Source of the DNA: an uncultured Collinsella sp.
GTDB taxonomy: Bacteria; Actinomycetota; Coriobacteriia; Coriobacteriales; Coriobacteriaceae
Direction of reading: 5' to 3'
DNA: 41,579 nucleotides
Assembly (NCBI GenBank): GCA_902491565.1
Contig: CABUIE010000016.1
Coordinates: 1-41,579 of the forward strand
Under the pieces are notes generated by a model. It was given only the letters and a program-made list of their open reading frames with translations. It was not told the origin of the DNA and did no database searches. A program made the translations under genes and the position numbers. Below are positions 17,379 to 24,366 of this stretch, in pieces (the stretch's first letter is position 1; each line of letters begins with the position of its first letter).

Positions 17379-18348
17379 GAGCCTCCCCTCCCTTGCAGAA
17401 AAACGGAATGATCAGATCGTCAAAATCCTGAATCTCCTCGTGGCCAAAGCCTTCAAAGAACTCATGACGCTTTTCGCAGGTCAGGTTGTTATAGACCGCA
17501 AACTGCGTCGCTGGCGGACAGACGATATCGGCTGTGCCGGTGCCAAACAGCACGGGGCATTTGACCATAGGGGCAAAGTTCTTGGAATCGAAGTACGCCA
17601 GCTTGGCATAGGCTTCGTCAATACGAGTCGAGTCCTCATCAAACCAGCGAGACCAATAGCGCAGGCCTTCGTAGGCAATGTCGTCGGCATCCAAATCCCA
17701 GACCAGGCGGAAATCCGACAGGAAGGGATAGAGGATGGCGGCACGATTGATAAGCTCGCTATTAAGCGCACAGGTCGCAATACCCAAACCGCCGCCCTGC
17801 GACGCGCCGTTCACAAACACACGGGCAAGATCGATGCCCTCGAGCTCACGAACAATACGGCACAGGATTCGAATATCTTGGTGTAAGCGGACATAGTAGA
17901 GGTTGGCCGGGTCGCCGTCGATGCCGGCGACGATATGCCCGGCAACCGTTGTGCCCTCAAATCCACCAATGTCCTCGGAGGGACCTCCTTGGCCGGGGCA
18001 GTCGAGGGCGATGAGTGCCATGCCCATGCCCGCAAACGACGCCTGCTCAAACCAGCTGCGGCTTGCACCCGGATACCCATGAAACTGAAGCACCAATGGC
18101 ACGGGCTCGTCCGAGACGGGTTTAAGGTACTTGGCATGCAGGCGAGCGCCACACATGCCGGTATACCAGAGGTCGAAAAGCTGGCAGGTCGCGGCATCGG
18201 TGACCGATGCCGTCTCGATCGCATAGTCAAGCCCGACGGCGTCGGCCTCGGCCATGCGATCCTTCCAAAAGAGATCGAAATCTGATGGACGGGGCATGGC
18301 GCCTCGATATTCACCAAATTGATGTTGTAGCTCCTGAGCACTTGGCAT
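17371..18348 (-). CDS. Acetyl xylan esterase / cephalosporin-C deacetylase family (CE7)
   Basis: A 325-residue alpha/beta hydrolase of carbohydrate esterase family 7, which removes acetyl groups from sugars. The triad is visible: Ser183 in GASQG (181-185), Asp274 in GTADIV and His303 in GFGHE. FHGY at 89-92 supplies the oxyanion side. The CE7 RGQ motif is PGQ here (118-120). ATG 18348 is preferred over TTG 18363, which directly abuts the AAAGG. No signal peptide is visible, so it would act in the cytoplasm on imported sugars. The sialic acid operon context suggests O-acetylated sialic acids as substrate; xylo-oligosaccharides remain possible. Confidence 0.88.
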   Translation of the reverse strand: MPSAQELQHQFGEYRGAMPRPSDFDLFWKDRMAEADAVGLDYAIETASVTDAATCQLFDLWYTGMCGARLHAKYLKPVSDEPVPLVLQFHGYPGASRSWFEQASFAGMGMALIALDCPGQGGPSEDIGGFEGTTVAGHIVAGIDGDPANLYYVRLHQDIRILCRIVRELEGIDLARVFVNGASQGGGLGIATCALNSELINRAAILYPFLSDFRLVWDLDADDIAYEGLRYWSRWFDEDSTRIDEAYAKLAYFDSKNFAPMVKCPVLFGTGTADIVCPPATQFAVYNNLTCEKRHEFFEGFGHEEIQDFDDLIIPFFCKGGEAHV

Positions 18349-18384
18349 GGCTCGTGAACCCAACCTTTCGAAATCGCAACGGAG

Positions 18385-18412
18385 GTGCGCCCGGCAAGGG
18401 AACCGGGCGCAC
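18385..18412 (-). terminator. Hairpin between transporter genes and esterase genes
   Basis: Perfect 10-bp G+C-rich stem (18385-18394 with 18403-18412) with an 8-nt loop and no U-tract. It lies just after the oppF-like gene and 37 nt before the esterase start. Probably an intercistronic stabiliser or weak terminator inside the operon. Confidence 0.5.
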
Positions 18413-18428
18413 GGGAGGGAAAGCGAGG

Positions 18429-19256
18429 CTACTCGCCGAGCTTGGGGTGCAGCAGCGACGGCGCAGCGCCGAGCAGCATCTTGGTGTAGGGGTCCTGGGG
18501 GTGCTGGAAGACCTGCTTGGCCTCGCCCTGCTCGACGATCCTGCCGCCATTCATAACGATGATGTCGTCAGAGATATAGCGGACCGTCTGGATGTCATGG
18601 CTGATGAACACCATGGCCAGGCCGAGCTCCTTCTTAAGGTCGGTCAACAGGTTGAGAATCTGCGCGCGGACCGAAACGTCCAGAGCCGAGGTGGGCTCGT
18701 CGGCGATGATGGCATCGGGGTTCAGCGACAGGGCACGGGCAATTGCGACGCGCTGGCGCTGGCCGCCCGAAAGCTGGCCGGGAAGAACCTCGGCAGCGGA
18801 GCTGGGCAGACCGGTGAGCTCCAAGAGTTCCTTGACGCGCTTCTCCTGCTCGGCCTCGGTACCCAGGTTGTGGACGCGCATGGGGTCGAGCAGCTGCTCG
18901 CGAACGACCATGCGGGGGTTGAGCGCCGTGGCCGGGTTCTGGAACACGACCGAGATGACGCGACCCATGTGGCGACGGTCCTCGGCGGTACGTTTGGTAA
19001 CGTCCTTGCCCTTAAAGTAGACCTTGCCGCTCGTGGGGGCCTGCAGGCCGCACATGACGTTGGCGGTGGTGGACTTACCGCAACCGGACTCGCCGACGAT
19101 GCCGATCGTCTGACCGGGCATGAGCTTAATCGTTACACCCTGGACGGCGTGAACCAGGTTGGGGTGGAGAATCGAGCCGGTACGGGTCCTAAAGGTGACG
19201 TGGACGTCATCAAGGAAGATGATCGGCTCGACGCCGTTGACTGCGGTCTCGCTCAT
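18429..19256 (-). CDS. ABC transporter ATPase, Opp/Dpp family, of the putative sialic acid importer
   Basis: A 275-residue ATPase. Walker A GESGCGKST is at 55-63, Q-loop Q106 in VVFQNP, signature LSGGQ at 162-166 and Walker B AIIADEP at 182-188. It ends soon after the core domain (YTKMLLGAAPSLLHPK) and lacks the Cys-containing C-terminal extension of OppF at 163-1191. The start directly abuts the stop of the fused permease-ATPase (TAGATG). It would form the second nucleotide-binding domain of the importer. In C. glutamicum siaEFGI, as I recall, a similar lone ATPase accompanies a fused subunit. Confidence 0.88.
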   Translation of the reverse strand: MSETAVNGVEPIIFLDDVHVTFRTRTGSILHPNLVHAVQGVTIKLMPGQTIGIVGESGCGKSTTANVMCGLQAPTSGKVYFKGKDVTKRTAEDRRHMGRVISVVFQNPATALNPRMVVREQLLDPMRVHNLGTEAEQEKRVKELLELTGLPSSAAEVLPGQLSGGQRQRVAIARALSLNPDAIIADEPTSALDVSVRAQILNLLTDLKKELGLAMVFISHDIQTVRYISDDIIVMNGGRIVEQGEAKQVFQHPQDPYTKMLLGAAPSLLHPKLGE

Positions 19257-21272
19257 CTACATCACCTCCGCGTGAGGGGTCAAACCATTTGCCTTGAGCA
19301 CCTCGTCGGGGAGCTCGGAATAGAAGTGCTCGGTGCCGGGCACGCGCTTGAAGACCGGACGGGTGTCCAGGCCGATGCGCGGATGGCTCGAGCGGGGCGC
19401 GAAGCGATCGCCCTTGGGGAAATCGCGCGGGCTCGGAACGGCGCCGGGCACCTGGTGCAGACGGCCCGAACCGCTCTCGATGGACAGAACGGAGCCCAGA
19501 AGGCCGCGGGTGTACTCGTGGATCGGGTTGGTGAGCAGTTCCTTGGTGGGCGCCTGTTCGATAACCTGACCGGCGTACATAACCGTGATGTTATGGGCGA
19601 CCTCGGCGACCAGCGCCAGGTCGTGCGAAACGAAGATCATGGCAAAGCCGAGCTTGGCCTGAAGATCGTTGAGCAGCTTGATGACCTGCTTCTGAACGGT
19701 AACGTCCAGAGCGGTCGTGGGCTCGTCGCAGATGACCAGCTTGGGGTCGCGGGTAAGGGCCATAGCGATCAGGACACGCTGACGCTGGCCGCCGGAAAGC
19801 TCGTGCGGATAGCTCTCGAGCGTGCGTTTGGGATCGAGGCCGACGAGCTCCAGGAGCTCCTCGGCGCTACGGGTTCCGCCGCGCTTGGTGAGCTGCTTCA
19901 TCTGGGCAGAGATGAGCATGGAGGGGTTGAGCGAGGACAGGGCGTCCTGATAGACCATAGCGATATCGGTACCGCGCAGGCCGAACCACTCCTTCTTGCT
20001 CATCTTGAGCAGGTCACGGCCCTCCCAGAGGACCTCGCCGGAAAGGTGCTCGTCATCGTCGGTCAGGCCCATGATGGCCAGCGTGGTGATGGACTTACCG
20101 CAACCGGACTCGCCCACCAGGCCCATGGTCTGACCAGGACGGACGTCAAAGTTGACATGGTCGACAACGTTGATATCACCGTGATGCTCAAACTGAATAC
20201 AGAAGTCACGGACCGAGAGAATCGGTTCGACAGACTCGTCGGGCACATGGCGATCGTCACGCTTGAGCTCGACATCGCGCAGGGCGCCAAGGCGAGCGGA
20301 GAGGGACTGGGCCTGCTCCTTGTAGGCGCGAACGGGGTCGGAGACCAGCAGGTCGGCCTCGCGACGCTTGGAGGAATCGGTCGGATCCAGGGCGGCGGAG
20401 GGGGCAGCGGCCATAGCGTCGGTAATGCCCTCGGAGAGGATGTTGAGCGCCAGGCAGGTAATCATGATGGCCAGGCCCGGGAACAGCGCCTGCCACCAAC
20501 GGCCAGCGAGCACGCCGCCGCGGGCGTCGGCGAGGATGTTGCCCCAGGTAGCGGTGGGCTCCTGGATACCAGCGCCGATGAAGGTCAGCGAGGCCTCGAA
20601 GATGATGGCGTCGGCGACCAGGGTAACGGTGAAGACCATGATCGGGGCGATGCAGTTACGCAGAACATGCTTGATCAAAATCCACGGAGCCTTGGCGCCG
20701 GAAACGATGACCGCACGAACATAGTCCTCGCCGTACTCGGACACGATGTTGGCGCGCACGATACGGGCAATCTGCGGAGTGTACATAAAGCCAATGGCGA
20801 AGATGATCGACGGCACGGAGTTGCCCAGGATGGAGACGAAGACGGCCGCGAGGGCGATGCCCGGGATGGACATGATGATGTCCAAGATACGCATGATCGT
20901 CTCGGAGACGGCCTTGCGCGAAACCGCTGCAAGGGCGCCCACGACCGAGCCGCAGACCAGAGCCATGGCAGTGGCGCCAAAGCCGATAATCAGCGAGTAA
21001 CGACCACCGTAGAGCATACGCGACAGAATGTCGCGACCCTTATCGTCGGTACCGAAGATAAATCCGTTGCCGGGAGCCTGGCGAGCCGTAAAGATCTCGA
21101 CCGGGCTATAGGGGGCAAGAAGGGGCGCCAGAATCGCAGTCAGGGCGACCAGCACCAGCACGACGGCGGCAATCTTAGAAGACAGCGTCATCTTCTTCCA
21201 GCCACCGAGCTTGAGCCCCTTGGAGGCAGCCTTCTCGAGCTGCTCGGTTTGCTTCTCTCGAATCTTTACCAT
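19257..21272 (-). CDS. Fused ABC transporter permease-ATPase (OppC-OppD fusion)
   Basis: A 671-residue fusion. Residues 1-290 are an OppC-type permease, with FGTDDKGRD at 73-81 and EAA loop YVRAVIVSGAKAPWILIKH at 184-202. A charged linker of about 60 residues (290-350) leads to an OppD-type ATPase: Walker A GESGCGKS at 387-394, LSGGQ at 492-496 and Walker B LVICDEP at 512-518. The C-terminal domain keeps RFAPR but the cluster cysteines are replaced (SSHPR). The reading frame is continuous, so the fusion is real unless there is a sequencing error. Fused subunits of this kind occur in actinobacterial sialic-acid-type importers, which supports the operon's role. Confidence 0.92.
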   Translation of the reverse strand: MVKIREKQTEQLEKAASKGLKLGGWKKMTLSSKIAAVVLVLVALTAILAPLLAPYSPVEIFTARQAPGNGFIFGTDDKGRDILSRMLYGGRYSLIIGFGATAMALVCGSVVGALAAVSRKAVSETIMRILDIIMSIPGIALAAVFVSILGNSVPSIIFAIGFMYTPQIARIVRANIVSEYGEDYVRAVIVSGAKAPWILIKHVLRNCIAPIMVFTVTLVADAIIFEASLTFIGAGIQEPTATWGNILADARGGVLAGRWWQALFPGLAIMITCLALNILSEGITDAMAAAPSAALDPTDSSKRREADLLVSDPVRAYKEQAQSLSARLGALRDVELKRDDRHVPDESVEPILSVRDFCIQFEHHGDINVVDHVNFDVRPGQTMGLVGESGCGKSITTLAIMGLTDDDEHLSGEVLWEGRDLLKMSKKEWFGLRGTDIAMVYQDALSSLNPSMLISAQMKQLTKRGGTRSAEELLELVGLDPKRTLESYPHELSGGQRQRVLIAMALTRDPKLVICDEPTTALDVTVQKQVIKLLNDLQAKLGFAMIFVSHDLALVAEVAHNITVMYAGQVIEQAPTKELLTNPIHEYTRGLLGSVLSIESGSGRLHQVPGAVPSPRDFPKGDRFAPRSSHPRIGLDTRPVFKRVPGTEHFYSELPDEVLKANGLTPHAEVM

Positions 21273-21275
21273 AAT

Positions 21276-22232
21276 CTACACCGTCCTGATGCGCGGGTTG
21301 ATGAGCAGGTAGAGCATGTCAACCACGATGTTGATGATGATGAAGGCGAGAGCAACGACGATGACGACGCCCTGAACCAGGTTCGCCTCGTTGCCCTGAA
21401 CGCCCTGCAGAATCGCGGTGCCCATGCCGGGGAGGTTGAAGATAACCTCGATGACGACAGCGCCGCCCATGAGGTAACCGATTTTAAGACCGAGGGTGGT
21501 GACCGGGGTGATCAGCGCATTGCGAAGAACGTTGATGCCGACGACGACCTTCTCGGGAACGCCGGCGCCGCGAGCCATACGGACATAATCCTTGTCGAGC
21601 TCCTCGACCATGGCGGTACGCACGATACGAGTCATCTGGCCCGTCAGCGGAAATGCCAAGGCGATGGCGGGCATAATCATACGTCCCAGATAGCCAACCG
21701 GATTCGTGGTGAAGTGAGGCAGAGCACCCGATGCCGGGAGCACCTTAAGGTAGGAAGAGAACAGCAGGATCAACAGAACGGCAAGCCAGAACGACGGGGT
21801 TGCCAAGCCGGCGATGGAAAAGACGCGGATCACTTGGTCCGGCCATTTGTCGCGATACAGTGCCGCGATGACGCCGAGCAAAAACGAAACGACCGCACCG
21901 ATGGCAAGACCGATGAAGGTCAGCTGCATCGTGACGGGCAGGGCCGTGGAGATGCGCTTGGCAACGGAGTTGCGAGCAGCACCATAGGTGCCCATGTCGC
22001 CATGGATCAAATCGCCCATATAGCGCACGTAGCGCACGGGCCAGGGGTCGTCCAGACCATACTTCTCATGGTACTCGGCAACCGCCTCGGGCGAGGCACC
22101 GTCACCCAACGCCGTGTAGGCGGGGTCGGTCTTGGAGAACGACATAAGGAAGAACACCAGGACGGTGACGCCCAATGCCATGATCGGCAGCGCCACAAGA
22201 CGCCTTCCAATCAAACGTAGCAAGTTGTTCAC
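21276..22232 (-). CDS. ABC transporter permease (OppB type) of the putative sialic acid importer
   Basis: A 318-residue membrane protein. Start GTG at 22232 is chosen because AAAGGGGAG lies about 5 nt upstream and MNNLLRLIGRRLVALP is a typical OppB N-terminus; the upstream TTG at 22265 has no RBS. The first helix is at about 10-30. The region around residue 35 reads KTDPAYTALG, unlike the PGDP of the other OppB in the window. The EAA loop (YVRMARGAGVPEKVVVGINVLRN) lies in the C-terminal half. The gene is 4 nt from the next one, so assembly with the fused permease is expected. Confidence 0.9.
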   Translation of the reverse strand: MNNLLRLIGRRLVALPIMALGVTVLVFFLMSFSKTDPAYTALGDGASPEAVAEYHEKYGLDDPWPVRYVRYMGDLIHGDMGTYGAARNSVAKRISTALPVTMQLTFIGLAIGAVVSFLLGVIAALYRDKWPDQVIRVFSIAGLATPSFWLAVLLILLFSSYLKVLPASGALPHFTTNPVGYLGRMIMPAIALAFPLTGQMTRIVRTAMVEELDKDYVRMARGAGVPEKVVVGINVLRNALITPVTTLGLKIGYLMGGAVVIEVIFNLPGMGTAILQGVQGNEANLVQGVVIVVALAFIIINIVVDMLYLLINPRIRTV

Positions 22233-22389
22233 GTTCTCTCCCCTTTCTTTTGTCGGTAGGACCAACTGGTATATGAGTACGGATACTCATTACAAGACCC
22301 GAGCGACATCGTTGCCGCCCGGGTCTTTGTTTCAACTATGAGGATACGGTCCCAACGACCGACATCCTGCATACAGACTCAAGCGAGTC

Positions 22390-24003
22390 TTACGCCTTGA
22401 CGGTCGCAACGCCCCTGAAGGACATGCTCGTCGTGCCGATGCCCTTGAAGCCATCGAGGGCCTCGCCGTTGGGCGCAGTGGACGGATCGTCCCAGGAAGC
22501 GGAGACGGTCTTGACGTGGACAACGGGGTACAGAACGGCGTTGTCGGCAATGATGTCGAAGCACTCGTTCCACTTCTTCTGCTGCTCGTCGCCCTCGGCG
22601 GCAAGAGCCTCGTCCATGAGACCGTGGAGCTTCTGCCACTCAGCGGACTCCTTCCACGGGCAACGGGTCTGCATCCAGACGTTGTCGCCGTACCACCAGT
22701 TGAGCAGCAGGTCGGGATCAGCGCCGAAGCAGGAAGGATCGCCAGGGGCAAGGAGGATATCGTAGGCCTCGCCGCCGTCGATGGCAGCGTAGGTGGCCGG
22801 CGAGGTATCGGTCTGGATGGTCACATCGAAGCCGAGAGCGTCGAGGTCGTTCTTGACCTGAGCGGCCATGCCCTTAATCTGCTCGTTGTCGGTGGTGCGC
22901 AGGGTGATGGCACCCGGGGTGATGCCAGACTCCTCGATGAGCTTCTTAGCCTTCTTGGCGTCGGTCTTGTACACTGTGGAAGCCTCATGATAGTTGGTGA
23001 AGCTCTTGGGCAGGTAGCAGCTGGCAGCGGTGGCAAGGCCGGCGAAGGTGTTGCTGACCATCTTCTCGGTGTCGAGCGCATACATGACGGCCTGACGGAC
23101 CTTGACGTTGTTCCAAGGCTCCTTGGCGACGTTGAACATGATGAAGCGGGTGCCGAAACCCTGAACGTTATCGATCTTGCAGCCGGCGCTCTCGAGCTGG
23201 TCGACGGCATCAGCGGTAACGAGCTCCATAACGAGCGTGGAGCCCTCCTGCTGAGCGGTAACGCGAGCGGTGGGGTCGGTCAGGATGCTGTACTGGATCT
23301 TCTTATCCTCGGCAGCATACTCACCGTTGTACTCGGGGTTGGGAACCAGGGTGATCTCGGTATCGGAGATAGAGTCGTACATCCAGGGGCCGGAGCCGAT
23401 CGGCTGCTTGGCGCGATCCTCCTCGGTCTGGGTGGCCGGGGTAACGCGGACGATGGCCAGACGATCCTTGAGCAGGGAGAAGTTGGGGACCTTGGTCTTG
23501 ACCGTCACGGTGCTGGCGTCCTTGGCCTCGATGGACTCGAAGGGCTGGAAGAACGGAGCATAGGTAGCGGAAGCGGCGCAAGCGGTGTAGGAGGCAACGA
23601 CATCGTCAGCGGTGACCTCGGTGCCATCGGAGAACTTGGCGCCCTTGCGGATGGTGACCTCGAAAGTGGTGTCGTCCACGGACTTAGGATCGTCGGTGGC
23701 GAGCTCGTTGAAGGTGCTGTAGTCGTGGTAATCGATGCCGTAGAGGCCCTCGACGACGTGCCAGTTAGCACCCAGGCCCACAGCGGAGCCGGTGCTGGCG
23801 GGATCGAAGCTGGACGGAGCGTAAGCGGAACCAGCGGTGATCACGCCGCCGCCACGGTTGGCGGAATCGGTGGAACCGGAAGCGGAACCCTCGTCGCTAG
23901 AGCTGCCACCGCAGCCGGTGAGACCAAGCCCTGCGACAGCAGCGACGCTGCCGGTGAGGCCGAGGAACGAACGCCTGGACATACCCTTGTTGATGATGGC
24001 CAT
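22390..24003 (-). CDS. Substrate-binding lipoprotein (SBP family 5) of the putative sialic acid importer
   Basis: A 537-residue extracytoplasmic binding protein of the Opp/Dpp family. The start at 24003 is set by AGGAG five nt upstream. The N-terminus has a perfect Tat motif SRRSFLG (residues 9-15), a hydrophobic core and lipobox LTGC (Cys about 31), followed by a Gly/Ser/Asp-rich linker. It is therefore exported folded and lipid-anchored. As first gene of the nine-gene operon with nanA, nanK and nanE, its ligand is probably sialic acid rather than a peptide. The binding site cannot be judged from sequence. A 5' region of about 360 nt holds the promoter elements and operator. Confidence 0.87.
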   Translation of the reverse strand: MAIINKGMSRRSFLGLTGSVAAVAGLGLTGCGGSSSDEGSASGSTDSANRGGGVITAGSAYAPSSFDPASTGSAVGLGANWHVVEGLYGIDYHDYSTFNELATDDPKSVDDTTFEVTIRKGAKFSDGTEVTADDVVASYTACAASATYAPFFQPFESIEAKDASTVTVKTKVPNFSLLKDRLAIVRVTPATQTEEDRAKQPIGSGPWMYDSISDTEITLVPNPEYNGEYAAEDKKIQYSILTDPTARVTAQQEGSTLVMELVTADAVDQLESAGCKIDNVQGFGTRFIMFNVAKEPWNNVKVRQAVMYALDTEKMVSNTFAGLATAASCYLPKSFTNYHEASTVYKTDAKKAKKLIEESGITPGAITLRTTDNEQIKGMAAQVKNDLDALGFDVTIQTDTSPATYAAIDGGEAYDILLAPGDPSCFGADPDLLLNWWYGDNVWMQTRCPWKESAEWQKLHGLMDEALAAEGDEQQKKWNECFDIIADNAVLYPVVHVKTVSASWDDPSTAPNGEALDGFKGIGTTSMSFRGVATVKA

Positions 24004-24072
24004 GTCTTCTCCTATCAATAGAGAATCTTACTCGGGAGCACCTAGACTTGCCCCCGCGCAACTTGCGGACGA

Positions 24073-24100
24073 TATATACCTTACCTACCGACGAACCCAA
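24073..24100 (-). promoter_or_regulatory. Alternative proximal promoter candidate for the nan operon
   Basis: On the minus strand TTGGGT (24095-24100) and TATATA (24073-24078) are 16 nt apart, giving a leader of about 60 nt. The -35 is weak. It is one of three candidates in the 24004-24366 gap. Confidence 0.3.
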
Positions 24101-24139
24101 CTGAGGTGCCGCGCTCGGCGACCGATACATACATACGCT

Positions 24140-24162
24140 TGAACGGTATTTACTACCGTTCA
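24140..24162. promoter_or_regulatory. Perfect inverted repeat, probable operator of the nan operon
   Basis: TGAACGGTA-N5-TACCGTTCA, a perfect 9-5-9 palindrome. It overlaps the -10 of a minus-strand candidate promoter (TTGTCA at 24173-24178, 17 nt, TAGTAA at 24150-24155), the position expected for a repressor site. No regulator gene is present in the window. Confidence 0.65.
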
Positions 24163-24178
24163 CCGAATTCGTTGACAA
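24150..24178 (-). promoter_or_regulatory. Candidate nan operon promoter overlapped by the palindrome
   Basis: TTGTCA (24173-24178), 17-nt spacer, TAGTAA (24150-24155) on the minus strand. The -35 is a 5/6 match and the -10 is weak. The leader would be about 140 nt. A third candidate, TTGACT-17-TGCTAT (24262-24267 and 24239-24244), touches an AAACGTTT motif at 24266-24273. Confidence 0.4.
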
Positions 24179-24200
24179 ACGATTCGCCAGACAGTATGTA
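24172..24200 (+). promoter_or_regulatory. Outward-facing plus-strand promoter candidate
   Basis: TTGACA (24172-24177, perfect -35), 17-nt spacer and TATGTA (24195-24200) on the plus strand. No plus-strand gene follows. A small hairpin with TTTT (24229-24251) lies about 25-45 nt downstream of the expected start, so a very short RNA is conceivable. Confidence 0.3.
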
Positions 24201-24366
24201 TCGGCGAGGTGAGATATCAGTCTTCGTCAACCCGCAGGATAGCAGGGTTTTCGCTTGGGTTAGTCAAACGTTTTAGCGTTAATAAAACCCGAAACCAGCA
24301 GGCAATCATGGCGAAATAAATGGTTGAAAATCGCGTAATCATGTATATCAGTTGTTTGGCTCGTGT

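Noticed and set aside
18207..22220. A very long open frame on the plus strand opposite the importer genes.
   Set aside because: It is antisense to four well-conserved ABC genes in the opposite codon phase, has a biased His/Asp/Gly/Arg composition and no recognisable domain. It is a by-product of high G+C third positions.
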